Positions 36,556-45,044 of a DNA stretch of 64,000 bases are shown one piece after another. Source of the stretch: an uncultured bacterium (lineage in GTDB: Bacteria; Bacteroidota; Ignavibacteria; Kapaibacteriales; UBA4661); the NCBI GenBank assembly GCA_937899715.1, contig CALCNX010000030.1, positions 1 through 64,000 on the forward strand, read 5' to 3'. A program made the position numbers and the translations under genes. Numbering within the stretch: position 1 is the stretch's first letter; every line of letters starts with the position of its first letter. The notes below the pieces were generated by a model. The model ran no database searches and was not told the origin of the DNA. It saw only the letters and a list, made by a program, of their open reading frames with translations.

Positions 36556-37722
36556 TTACTTTTTGCGTGGAAATATGAGTAGTGCGTCGCTCACGGTGCG
36601 CTCTCCGGCAGCATCGGACGGCTTATTGACGATTTTTCCGCCCACGATCATTGTTGTCGAGCCGCCGCCGTCAAGATTTACGGCATCGGTCGCACCGTAT
36701 TCCAGAAGCATTTGTGCAAGTTCTTCGAGCGTCATACCTGCGCTGACACCGATTTGCCGACCGTCCACCGTTGCGAGCAAAACACGTCCATCGCGGAGTT
36801 TTGCGATTGCCGTGCGCGGATGCCGTCCGAGAGCAAAATCTTCCGCTGCGCCTTCTCGCTGCCATGTCAGCGCTATTTTTCCGCCCTCAAGAAGCTGTGA
36901 CACACCGCCAACAATGTCTTCCGCCACCCGAAAGCCTCCAGCGCTCTCGCTTTTGAGCGGTTCAATTTGTGTCGTCGTGACTGCTTTCATGCCGACGCGC
37001 ACGTTTGCAAGTGCCCATTCGCGTGCCGCACCAGAGCATGACAAAACAAAGCCATCGTGCGGAATAAACATGCTGCCAATGCTATCATGCAGACTTGTCA
37101 CCAAACCATTTTGAACGATAATTTCTATGCCGCCCGTAGTTGTAAGTGTTGTTCGGTGAAATTCCGGCGTAAACAATATCATTTCATTTGCTTCGCGCTG
37201 ACGATTGATTCCGGCAAGCGGATGCGCCGGGTTGTTGCCAAAACGGAGCGTACCAATCTGTGCTTCACCTTTCCACTTCAAGTGCCCAAAGACAATCTCG
37301 CTTTTGTCGTCTCGGTTGATAATGCCGCAGGCAACACGCTCTTTGTACGGTTCGCTGAGTAGCTTGCCGTCAATTTGCAATACGCCTGTCGCATCGCCCG
37401 CAAAGATACTACCAATACGAAAAAAGCCTGCGTTAGTGGCAGCAAGCGCATTATAGCGTTTTGCCAGCGAACTTGTCGTCTCTACGCCGATAGCAGCGTC
37501 CATGCTGTGAACAAGCTGTAATGCGGCTTTCGTGCCATCTATGCGCAGCAAATTGACAACGCACGGTAAAGGTGCAGTAGTATCGTGAGAGCCTACCTGC
37601 CGCGTTAACTGAGCATATTCTACACCGTCGGACAGAATACGAAAATCCTGAGCCTGAGTTGTGGAGCTAGTCAGAGCGCAAAAGCAGAGAATTGTGAAAA
37701 CGTGGTGTTTCAAAAAATTCAT
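36556..37722 (-). CDS. Secreted phosphodiester glycosidase-like protein (NAGPA family)
   Basis: The 388-residue protein has a signal peptide (HHVFTILCFCALTSSTTQAQ) and the NAGPA/phosphodiester glycosidase domain: NAGFFRIGSIFAG, the GVSAGMTLEELAQMLLEYG segment, and DAVNLDGGGSTTMIVGGKIVNKPSD near the end. In this family the last segment forms the catalytic core that releases sugars from phosphodiesters. Its ATG overlaps the stop of the aspartic-protease gene by one base (TAATG). Confidence 0.85.
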   Translation of the reverse strand: MNFLKHHVFTILCFCALTSSTTQAQDFRILSDGVEYAQLTRQVGSHDTTAPLPCVVNLLRIDGTKAALQLVHSMDAAIGVETTSSLAKRYNALAATNAGFFRIGSIFAGDATGVLQIDGKLLSEPYKERVACGIINRDDKSEIVFGHLKWKGEAQIGTLRFGNNPAHPLAGINRQREANEMILFTPEFHRTTLTTTGGIEIIVQNGLVTSLHDSIGSMFIPHDGFVLSCSGAAREWALANVRVGMKAVTTTQIEPLKSESAGGFRVAEDIVGGVSQLLEGGKIALTWQREGAAEDFALGRHPRTAIAKLRDGRVLLATVDGRQIGVSAGMTLEELAQMLLEYGATDAVNLDGGGSTTMIVGGKIVNKPSDAAGERTVSDALLIFPRKK

Positions 37723-38141
37723 TATTTCAACGGTTTGTGCGCAATGTAAGGGTGAGCAGGGTTCACGGTAAGTTTTTGCTCTTTTGGGTTAATCACCACA
37801 TCCATATCTTCGATTGGAATTGCACCTAAAAGCACTTCGGAATTACCCGGAAGCACCATTGCGCGGCAGGTCGTCGCACGGTTGGCGAATTTGACAATAA
37901 TCGGCGCAACAATATCAAGGCTTATTTGCGAACCGTCCGCCAATTCTGCAGTTTGTGTATCAACGGTTTGCAAATCAAGTTGTGTCCGTATTGTTTCATT
38001 AATTGCCAGCATATATGCTCCACTGTCCACTAGTGCAGAAATGGATATTTTTTTGACTTCATCTTCCGAGATAAAGCCTCGGCGTGAAAGCGTATCGTCA
38101 TCACCGCTTATTAACTCAATATCAGCATATACTAAACCCAT
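37722..38141 (-). CDS. Retropepsin-like clan AA aspartic protease
   Basis: The 139-residue protein has one catalytic motif, ALVDSGAYMLAI (Asp-Ser-Gly, a variant of DTG), with the hydrophobic loop VLLGAIPIEDMDVVI near the end that mirrors the retropepsin ILG flap/active-site partner. It should work as a homodimer. The substrate is unknown. It is coupled to the NAGPA-like gene and follows dciA by 33 bp. Confidence 0.75.
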   Translation of the reverse strand: MGLVYADIELISGDDDTLSRRGFISEDEVKKISISALVDSGAYMLAINETIRTQLDLQTVDTQTAELADGSQISLDIVAPIIVKFANRATTCRAMVLPGNSEVLLGAIPIEDMDVVINPKEQKLTVNPAHPYIAHKPLK

Positions 38142-38174
38142 ACTTCACCTCAGATTTGAACAAAGAAAAACGCA

Positions 38175-38465
38175 TTACTTGAAAACAATATCTTTCACTA
38201 CCTCGCTGCCCACCCGCTCATTGAGCCGCGTAATCACTTCTGCTTTACGCATTTGCAATTCCGTTCGCCAGACTGGAGAGGCGCAGTGTACCATAAGTTT
38301 GCCGTATTCAATGCGCATAATCACACATGATTTTGCTGCTTTTTCGCCAACCACATCTTGCCAATACTCCATTACCGAGACCTCGAGGAGTTTTTTGTCC
38401 AAGCCCGATTTTGCTGCCATTTTTTGGAGCAAGACGGCAAGCGGGGTTGCGGATTCATTTTCCAT
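38175..38465 (-). CDS. DciA-like DUF721 protein
   Basis: The 96-residue protein matches DUF721, whose member DciA loads the replicative helicase DnaB. Typical parts are the amphipathic start ATPLAVLLQKMAAKSGLDKKL, the core EYWQDVVGEKAAKSC, and KLMVHCASPVWRTELQMRK. It lies 50 bp downstream of recF; recF-DUF721 order is frequent in Bacteroidota and supports the call. Confidence 0.85.
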   Translation of the reverse strand: MENESATPLAVLLQKMAAKSGLDKKLLEVSVMEYWQDVVGEKAAKSCVIMRIEYGKLMVHCASPVWRTELQMRKAEVITRLNERVGSEVVKDIVFK

Positions 38466-38515
38466 GGCGTGTGAGAATTACATTGTTCGCGGCTTTGATT
38501 CTGAAAAGTGTATCT

Positions 38516-39664
38516 CTAGTGCAACCGTGCGACTTCTCCGACGTGAACGCTGAAGAGCGCATGATTACTTGTTCCAAATGACGCGACGTAATCGTGATAG
38601 ATACGTTCTTCTGTTGTGGTCAGAAGCGTTTGTGCACCGGACTGAAGCAAGGCAAAAACATTTGCAGCCCGCTTTGCATCCAGTTCGCTGAAAATATCAT
38701 CTAAAAGAACAATGGGTGTTTCTTGCCGAAGGTCGCGCAAATACTCGAATTCAGCCGTTTTGAGTGCAATAAGCAAGGTTTTGTGCTGACCTTGCGATGC
38801 ACATTCCTTCGCAATACCGCCGCCGACGCGAAAAACAATCTCGTCTTTTTGTGGTCCGGCAAGCGTCGTGCCACGCCGCCGCTCGTCGAATTTCTGCTTG
38901 TCAAAGACGTGCGTGTATGCTGTGCGAACCGCTTCCACACTTGGCTTTGAATCGAACAGTTCTCGCGGAAGGCTGTCCGGCTCGTACTCCATTGTGATTT
39001 CTTCGGCATTGTGGGCAATATCGGCATAAACGCGCCGCGTGTAGTCGGAAAATTCCTGCAAAAACTCCCAGCGCCGGATAACGATTTCAGCGCTTGTTTG
39101 GATGAATTGCTCCGTCCATGTCTCCAGAAGCGCTGTGTCTATGGGGTGCCCCAGCTTTGCGCCGTGAAGAATGGTGTTACGCTGCTTGAGTGTGCGCTTC
39201 ATGGTGAGCATATTCGCCATGTAGAGCTTGCTGGCTTGCGAGAGAATGCCGTTCATAAAGCGTCGTCTGTCGTCCGGTGCGCCCGCCGTTATCGCCTTGA
39301 AGTCCGGCGAAAGCACCACAATCGGCATTTCACCGATAATATCTTGCGGTGTGAGACGCTTACCAAGCGAGGATGAAATCTGCTTTCGCTCATGCAAACC
39401 AATTTTCACACCAACTTTGTATGGTGTGGCAAGGTCGGTATAGGACGACGTTGAAACTGCCGCCGATTCCGAACCGCGCCGGAGCAAGGCGCTATCGGGA
39501 CAGGCAACAAAACTTTGCGAGAGTGCACAAAGTGAAACTGCTTCCAGAAGCGACGTTTTTCCATGCCCATTCAAACCACAAAGAACATTCACACCCTGCA
39601 CAAAATCACAGTGCGTGTGGGTATGATTCCGAATATTTTCGACCGTCAGCGAAGCCAAACGCAT
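38516..39664 (-). CDS. recF: DNA replication and repair protein RecF
   Basis: The 382-residue SMC-like ATPase has Walker A GLNGHGKTS near residue 30, the ABC signature-like region near the C-terminal third (GPQKDEIVF before it), and Walker B PIVLLDDIFSELDAKR. RecF helps load RecA at ssDNA gaps. The start at 39664 gives MRLASLTVENIRNH; an upstream TTG would add only two residues. dnaN lies 99 bp upstream, the usual dnaN-recF order. Confidence 0.95.
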   Translation of the reverse strand: MRLASLTVENIRNHTHTHCDFVQGVNVLCGLNGHGKTSLLEAVSLCALSQSFVACPDSALLRRGSESAAVSTSSYTDLATPYKVGVKIGLHERKQISSSLGKRLTPQDIIGEMPIVVLSPDFKAITAGAPDDRRRFMNGILSQASKLYMANMLTMKRTLKQRNTILHGAKLGHPIDTALLETWTEQFIQTSAEIVIRRWEFLQEFSDYTRRVYADIAHNAEEITMEYEPDSLPRELFDSKPSVEAVRTAYTHVFDKQKFDERRRGTTLAGPQKDEIVFRVGGGIAKECASQGQHKTLLIALKTAEFEYLRDLRQETPIVLLDDIFSELDAKRAANVFALLQSGAQTLLTTTEERIYHDYVASFGTSNHALFSVHVGEVARLH

Positions 39665-39673
39665 ATACAAGAG

Positions 39674-39759
39674 AATTACGAATTGCGAATTAGGAATTAC
39701 GAGGATGATAGAACCGAAGCACTTTCTGTCTCAACGCCCGTCATTCCTAATTCGTAATT
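39674..39759. repeat. Inverted heptamer repeats between dnaN and recF
   Basis: Four 7-mers AATTACG, AATTGCG, AATTAGG and AATTACG run from 39674. On the opposite strand, reading from 39759, come AATTACG, AATTAGG and AATGACG. The two arrays can pair as an A/T-rich hairpin filling most of the 99-bp gap. The unit matches heptamer-type short tandem repeats. Confidence 0.65.
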
Positions 39760-39763
39760 AAAT

Positions 39764-40891
39764 TTAGAGTCGTACCGGCATGACCAGCATCAGTACATCG
39801 TCGCCTTCCACATCGTCGCGGAGCGGTTTCATCAGCGCTGCACGATTGGGGTTGGAAAATGTCAGCACCGTAGCACTGATGCCGTCATCAGAAAGGTGAG
39901 CAAGCGCCTCTTCGATGTAGCGGTGATTGAAGCCGATTTCAAATGCCTCGCCCGCATAATCGCAGGTGATTTCTTCTTGTGCTTTATTGCCTGTTTCTTG
40001 GTCTTCGGCGATAACCGTAATTTTGTTGGTGCTTAGTGCAAGACGTACTTGCTTGGTGTTCGTGTTGGAAAAGAGCGCGGCGCGTTTGACCGACGCAATC
40101 AGTTCCGAGGTGCCTACCCGTGCAAATTTGTCGTTGCCTTGTGGAATAACGCTTTCGTACGGCGGGAAACGCTCGTCAATAATTCGTGTGATAATCGTCG
40201 CATTGCCGGTAGTGAATTTCGCGTGCGTGTCGCTAACAAGCATCACAAGGTCGCCCTCAATGCGCTTCAGAAGGTCAATCGCACGAACAGGAATAATCAC
40301 ATCCGTCTTTTTATCTGCCAAGAGCGCACCGTTGCTGGAAGCCAAGACTACTTTCACAAGACGGTAGCCGTCGGTCGTTACAATGTTGATGCGTGTTGTG
40401 TCACACTCAAAGAGCATACCCGTCATAGCAGGACGATACTCGTCTCTGGACGCGGCAAAGGAAGCCACTCGTGCAATGCGCATTGCGTCTGCGCCCGGAA
40501 TCTGAATCGTCGTGCCCGTCGAAAAATCAGGCACCGACGGAAACTCATTCGCGTCCAAGCCGTGCAGCACGTATTCGCCGAAGTCCGTTTTGAGCGTGAT
40601 TTTGAACGATTTACCTTCGGCGCTCACGCTGATACGACCCGCATTACCAAGCGCTTTCACAATATCGGATAGCTTTCGTGCCGGAATAAGAACCTCACCA
40701 TTGCTGGTGCCGTCAACGGTCAGCGTGGCAATAATCGTCAGTTCTTGGTCTGTGGCAGTAATGTGCAAGGTCGAACCATCCAAACGAAAGCAAAAATTCT
40801 CCAACACCGGCAGTGTTGATTTCGGTGGAACGGCTTGTAAAGCGGATTGCAGGACTTTTTGGAGGTCTGGCAGAGCGACGGTAAATTTCAT
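39764..40891 (-). CDS. dnaN: DNA polymerase III beta sliding clamp
   Basis: The 375-residue protein starts MKFTVALPDLQKVLQ and has three similar clamp domains. It shows typical blocks TLPVLENFCFRLDGS, RPAMTGMLFECDTTRINIVTTDGYRLVKV and the end NRAALMKPL ... VMPVRL. A TTG 25 codons upstream was rejected because the clamp family starts at MKF. recF and dciA follow on the same strand. dnaA is not upstream; psd is divergent there. Confidence 0.96.
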   Translation of the reverse strand: MKFTVALPDLQKVLQSALQAVPPKSTLPVLENFCFRLDGSTLHITATDQELTIIATLTVDGTSNGEVLIPARKLSDIVKALGNAGRISVSAEGKSFKITLKTDFGEYVLHGLDANEFPSVPDFSTGTTIQIPGADAMRIARVASFAASRDEYRPAMTGMLFECDTTRINIVTTDGYRLVKVVLASSNGALLADKKTDVIIPVRAIDLLKRIEGDLVMLVSDTHAKFTTGNATIITRIIDERFPPYESVIPQGNDKFARVGTSELIASVKRAALFSNTNTKQVRLALSTNKITVIAEDQETGNKAQEEITCDYAGEAFEIGFNHRYIEEALAHLSDDGISATVLTFSNPNRAALMKPLRDDVEGDDVLMLVMPVRL

Positions 40892-40960
40892 ACGGGCTTT
40901 CCTAAGCAAAAAATGAAATGTTGGAAGAATTGTGATATTTGCGTAAGTTCTGACGCTTTT

Positions 40961-40980
40961 TTGCACGTGCTTTCGTGCAA
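40961..40980. promoter_or_regulatory. Perfect inverted repeat in the dnaN/psd divergent region
   Basis: TTGCACG (40961-40967) and CGTGCAA (40974-40980) form a 7-bp dyad with a 6-nt spacer, located 70 bp before dnaN and 98 bp before psd. It could be an operator for a dimeric regulator or a small hairpin. No DnaA-box sequence was seen in this 187-bp gap. Confidence 0.35.
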
Positions 40981-41078
40981 TATGGTGTAGGCTGTTGCTG
41001 GTATGGTTTATTCCTCACACGCAACAAAAATGAGGACACACTAAACTTACAATTTACGAAAAAGTCAAGACATACACT

Positions 41079-41738
41079 ATGATTACTCGCTATGGTTACG
41101 ATAACTTCCTTGCTCTGATGGCAGGTGGCTTTGCGCTGATGACCTTTGGTTTATGGTCGGACATTCCCGTTTTGAAATGGTTGCTTGTTGCTTTTGGCGG
41201 TCTTGTTTGTTTCTTTGCGCTGTGGTTCTTTCGGAATCCCAAGCGCACCGTGCCTCAGGAGGCACTCAGCGACGATGCGGTCGTGATAGCACCAGCAGAC
41301 GGAAAAGTTGTGCAGATTATCACACTGGAAGAACCGCGCCTCATCAAAGGAAAGGCAGAGCGCATTAGTATTTTCCTTTCGCCATTAGATGTCCATGTCA
41401 ATCGGGTTCCGGCAAACGGGGAAATTGTTTTTTCTGAGTACAGACGTGGAAAATTTCTCGTTGCTATGGATCACCGTGCTTCAGAGGAAAATGAGCAGAC
41501 AATTATTGGACTCAAAAACAGGAAAGGTACACTCATTTTCAAGCAGATGACCGGAGCGTTAGCACGGCGCATTGTGAACGAGGCAAAGCCGGGAGACCGC
41601 TTCAAAGCAGGCGACGAGTTTGGTATGATGAAGTTCGGTTCGCGTATGGACGTGATTGTGCCTGAAGGGGCGCAAATATTGGTGCGCGAAGGCGAGCGCA
41701 TGGTGGGTGGAGAGACTATTTTATGCCGCTTGCCGTAA
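41079..41738 (+). CDS. psd: Phosphatidylserine decarboxylase, short form
   Basis: The 219-residue proenzyme is of the compact type. Two N-terminal membrane helices are followed by VVIAPADGKVVQI, ISIFLSPLDVHVNRVPANGEI and the self-cleavage site in MMKFGSRMDV, where the Gly-Ser bond yields the pyruvoyl alpha chain. It makes phosphatidylethanolamine. The pssA partner is not in view. An MlaF-like ATPase starts 41 bp downstream, linking two envelope-lipid functions. Confidence 0.92.
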   Translation: MITRYGYDNFLALMAGGFALMTFGLWSDIPVLKWLLVAFGGLVCFFALWFFRNPKRTVPQEALSDDAVVIAPADGKVVQIITLEEPRLIKGKAERISIFLSPLDVHVNRVPANGEIVFSEYRRGKFLVAMDHRASEENEQTIIGLKNRKGTLIFKQMTGALARRIVNEAKPGDRFKAGDEFGMMKFGSRMDVIVPEGAQILVREGERMVGGETILCRLP

Positions 41739-41779
41739 TATTTTTTTTTCGACTGACTTTCCCATTTTTCAACGTTACC

Positions 41780-42553
41780 ATGATTGAAATTCGCGGTCTT
41801 CGCAAAGCATTTGGCGCAAAACACGTTCTGAATGGAATTGACCTCACTATTAAGCCCGGCGAAACGATGTGCGTTATCGGGCGCTCCGGCTGCGGGAAAA
41901 GCGTTCTTCTGAAGCATATCGTTGGTCTGCTAGAACCGGATGCTGGCACGGTCTTCGTGGATGGGAAAGAAGTACAGACCCTGCACGGCAAGGAATTGTT
42001 CGAGCTGCGGCGAGGTATTGGCTATGTCTTCCAAGGCGCAGCACTTTTTGATTCGATGAGCGTGTGGGATAATGTCGTACTAAGCCTTTACGAGCATGGT
42101 GAGCGCCGCATGGATGTTCTGGACGCAGAAGCACGACGCGTTCTTGCAGCAGTAGGTTTACTGCCGGACACAACAACGGTGACAAACGCTGAATTTGAGA
42201 AAGAGTATGCTCTTTTGCGCGACAAGAAGCCATCCGACCTTTCGGGCGGGATGCGGAAGCGTGTCGGTGTGGCGCGGGCGCTTGTGGGCAGCCCTCAATA
42301 CATTCTCTACGACGAGCCAACGACAGGGCTTGACCCCATCACCTCCGAACAGATAGACAATCTCATCCTTGAGCTTTCACAAAAACTCTCGGTTACCTCC
42401 ATTGTCATCACTCACGATATGTTCTCAGTCTATAAAGTTGCCCAAAACGTTGCGCTGTTGGAACAAGGTGTTGTTCGCTTTTTCGGCACTGCCGAAGAGC
42501 TGCGCGCAAGTGATGACAAGGTGGTGAAGGAATTTATTGAGCGGTATGAGTGA
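41780..42553 (+). CDS. ABC ATPase of the MlaF/Ttg2A type
   Basis: The 257-residue ATPase has Walker A GRSGCGKS (34-41), the signature LSGGMRKRVGVARAL with the GGMRKR form characteristic of MlaF, and Walker B ILYDEPTTGLDP. MlaF energises phospholipid transport between membranes with MlaE and MlaD. Here no mlaE or mlaD follows, so the partners must be elsewhere. The start ATG at 41780 is preferred over 41723, which lies inside psd. Confidence 0.9.
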   Translation: MIEIRGLRKAFGAKHVLNGIDLTIKPGETMCVIGRSGCGKSVLLKHIVGLLEPDAGTVFVDGKEVQTLHGKELFELRRGIGYVFQGAALFDSMSVWDNVVLSLYEHGERRMDVLDAEARRVLAAVGLLPDTTTVTNAEFEKEYALLRDKKPSDLSGGMRKRVGVARALVGSPQYILYDEPTTGLDPITSEQIDNLILELSQKLSVTSIVITHDMFSVYKVAQNVALLEQGVVRFFGTAEELRASDDKVVKEFIERYE

Positions 42554-42895
42554 AACGGTTTCTTGCTAGTGTTCTTTTTGAGTTGATAAACTAAAACAAG
42601 ACATTATGCTGCCTTGTTTTCCACACATAACATCAACTGCATTTGAACATTACCTGAAAGTATTCTAACGTGTCGGGTATTTTCTTATTTGCTTTCGGTG
42701 ATGGCAAGAGCCTTGACCGCTTGCTCAATAGCAGCACCGTGGTGGGACATACAGAGAGCCGCGTCGCGTTTGGTGTTCATTGTTATTGGCTGGGAGCTTA
42801 CATTCACGAATCAAGGGTAAAAGAGAAAAAAGAAATGAGCATTGAGAGGAAATCAAGCAATTCGCAATTTCAAACGAGACTTTAATCAAAAAATA
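42554..42895. other. Convergent intergenic region, mostly unexplained
   Basis: About 340 bp between mlaF-like and pckG. It holds a possible 31-codon minus-strand ORF (listed) and, at its right edge, the bidirectional terminator. The plus-strand 71-codon frame at 42670-42885 starts at GTG and has no family resemblance. Confidence 0.4.
42685..42780 (-). CDS. Possible 31-residue small protein
   Basis: A short minus-strand frame starts ATG at 42778-42780 and reads MNTKRDAALCMSHHGAAIEQ, then AVKALAITESK before a TAA stop. Codon choice resembles the neighbours and the protein could form an amphipathic helix. There is no clear Shine-Dalgarno and no known family, so it may be chance or a decayed gene end. 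Confidence 0.2.
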   Translation of the reverse strand: MNTKRDAALCMSHHGAAIEQAVKALAITESK

Positions 42896-42940
42896 GTTCG
42901 GCGAAGGCTGCTATGTGCGCTTCGCCGAACGGTTTCTTTT
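42890..42940. terminator. Bidirectional terminator downstream of pckG
   Basis: An 11-bp perfect stem (GTTCGGCGAAG at 42896-42906, CTTCGCCGAAC at 42920-42930) is flanked by AAAAAATA on the left and GGTTTCTTTTT on the right, so it works for pckG on the minus strand and may stop plus-strand reads too. Confidence 0.8.
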
Positions 42941-42953
42941 TACTGATACAAAA

Positions 42954-44834
42954 TTACTCCGCGCGCTCCGGCTCAAGTTGCCATTGTTCCGGCGAGCGCC
43001 AGAGACTTGACTGCATAAGCTCGCGCATCCATATAAATTCTTTCGGAAGGCGGTCGTAGAGCTTCGCAAAGAGTTCTTCGTGGGAAAGTACCTCTTGTTT
43101 CCACGCTTCGCGGTCAACGGTCATCAAGTCGTTAAACTGTTCGTGCGTGAAATTGTCAAGCCCTTTCCACCACAAATCTTCATAGCGCGGCATCCATCCA
43201 AGCGGGCTTTCGCTGGCGGCAGAACGACCGTTCACGCGGTCAACCACCCACTTCAACACGCGCATATTTTCGCCGAAGCCGGGCCAAAGGAATTTACCGT
43301 CTTTGCCTTTGCGGAACCAGTTCACACCAAAGATACGTGGCGGATTCGGCAATTCACGCCCGATTTGGAGCCAATGGTTGAAATAATCGCCCATATGGTA
43401 GCCGCAGAAAGGGAGCATTGCAAACGGGTCGCGGCGAACCTGCCCGATGGTTCCGGCGGCGGCGGCTGTCATCTCTGAACCGATTGTCGCGGCGAGATAC
43501 ACACCAAAATTCCAGTTCACTGCCTGATACACAAGCGGCACAGTCGAAGCGCGACGACCGCCAAAAATAAATGCTGCAATCGGCACACCATCAGGGTTTT
43601 CCCAGTTTTTATCAATAACAGGGCATTGGCTCGCCGGTGCAGTAAAGCGGGCGTTCGGGTGCGCAGCTTTGCGCCCAGTTTCTTTGCCAATGGCGGGAGT
43701 CCAGTGCTGCCCTTGCCAATCAGTGAGTTCCGGCGGCGGCGTATCGGTCATATCTTCCCACCACACATCGCCGTCTGGCGTAAGAGCACAATTGGTGAAG
43801 ATCGTATTGGACTTGCACGACTCCATGGCGTTAGGGTTCGATTTGTAGGATGTGCCGGGTGCAACACCAAAGAATCCGGCTTCAGGATTGATGGCGTAGA
43901 GCTTACCGTCATCACCGATTTTTATCCATGCAATATCATCGCCAACGGTCGTAACTTTATAGCCGTCAAAGCCCTTTGGTGGAATGAGCATCGCAAGATT
44001 TGTCTTTCCGCAGGCGCTTGGGAAAGCGGCTGCAAGATACGTTTTTGCACCTTGCGGGTCTTCCACACCCACAATCAGCATATGTTCTGCCAGCCAGCCT
44101 TCATCCCGCGCCATCGTGGAGGCGATACGCAGCGCGAAGCATTTTTTGCCCAGAAGTGCATTCCCACCGTAGCCGGAGCCGTACGACCAGATTTCGCGGT
44201 CTTCGGGAAAGTGAACGATATATTTTTGGTCTTTGTTGCAGGGCCAGGAAACGTCTTTGTCGCCTGGTGCGAGCGGAGCACCGACAGAGTGCATACACGG
44301 CACAAAATCATTGTTTCCCAGAACATCCCATACTTTTTTGCCCATACGGGTCATAATTTTCATATTCACTGCCACATAGGGCGAATCGCTGAGCTGCACA
44401 CCGATTTGTGCAATGTGCGAACCGAGAGGTCCCATGCTGAACGGCACAACGTACATCGTGCGTCCACGCATGGAGCCGTCGAAGAGCTTCCCGAGTGTGG
44501 TTTTCATTTCTTTCGGATTCACCCAGTTGTTCGTCGGACCTGCGTCTTCCTTGCGGCGGCTGCAAATGTAGGTGCGGTCTTCCACACGGGCAACATCACT
44601 AGGATCGGAGATAGCTAGAAAACTGTTCGGACGCTTTTCGGGATTGAGACGTTTGAACGTACCACTTTGTACCATTTGTTCGCAAAGCGCTTGATATTCT
44701 TCCACCGAACCGTCGCACCAATGCACAGCATCAGGCTTGCAGAGTTCGACCATTTCTTGAAACCACGCCTTGAACCTATCATTTTTAACGTAATCGGGTA
44801 TGCTTGTGCGGGAGTTATTCACTACTGCGCTCAT
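42954..44834 (-). CDS. pckG: Phosphoenolpyruvate carboxykinase, GTP-dependent
   Basis: The 626-residue enzyme interconverts oxaloacetate and PEP with GTP. It has the GTP-type P-loop FPSACGKTNLAM with the reactive Cys, the metal and substrate block around VGDDIAWIK, and the characteristic FRKGKDGKFLWPGFGENMRVLKW segment read in its central parts. It begins at the ATG giving MSAVVNNSRTS; the longer TTG frame at 44891 adds no conserved sequence. It is monocistronic between a terminator and a 210-bp upstream gap. Confidence 0.96.
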   Translation of the reverse strand: MSAVVNNSRTSIPDYVKNDRFKAWFQEMVELCKPDAVHWCDGSVEEYQALCEQMVQSGTFKRLNPEKRPNSFLAISDPSDVARVEDRTYICSRRKEDAGPTNNWVNPKEMKTTLGKLFDGSMRGRTMYVVPFSMGPLGSHIAQIGVQLSDSPYVAVNMKIMTRMGKKVWDVLGNNDFVPCMHSVGAPLAPGDKDVSWPCNKDQKYIVHFPEDREIWSYGSGYGGNALLGKKCFALRIASTMARDEGWLAEHMLIVGVEDPQGAKTYLAAAFPSACGKTNLAMLIPPKGFDGYKVTTVGDDIAWIKIGDDGKLYAINPEAGFFGVAPGTSYKSNPNAMESCKSNTIFTNCALTPDGDVWWEDMTDTPPPELTDWQGQHWTPAIGKETGRKAAHPNARFTAPASQCPVIDKNWENPDGVPIAAFIFGGRRASTVPLVYQAVNWNFGVYLAATIGSEMTAAAAGTIGQVRRDPFAMLPFCGYHMGDYFNHWLQIGRELPNPPRIFGVNWFRKGKDGKFLWPGFGENMRVLKWVVDRVNGRSAASESPLGWMPRYEDLWWKGLDNFTHEQFNDLMTVDREAWKQEVLSHEELFAKLYDRLPKEFIWMRELMQSSLWRSPEQWQLEPERAE

Positions 44835-45044
44835 AGAATTGCTCCGTTTTGAAAAAGAGAATAAAATACCGTGAATTGATTGCAAAAACACGCTCTAAGC
44901 CAGATGTGGTGCGGGTGAGTTATACATTTCACTGGCAGCGAAATCCTGAATACGGCGCAAGATACAAAAGTTCGTGTAATGGCACTAGAAAAATTGTCGT
45001 CATGCGGGCTGTGGCGTACCTTGCTGCTTGAAAATGATTATGCC

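Noticed and set aside
40892..41078. Replication origin next to dnaN
   Set aside because: dnaN, recF, dciA and gyrB are on one strand, but dnaA is absent and no DnaA-box-like TTATCCACA cluster is visible in the gap.
42670..42885. 71-codon plus-strand gene
   Set aside because: GTG start, no ribosome-binding site, no family-like pattern, and composition unlike the neighbours.
43626..44618. Long plus-strand frame of 330 codons
   Set aside because: It lies entirely antisense within pckG, whose motifs are clear, and reads as a shadow frame.
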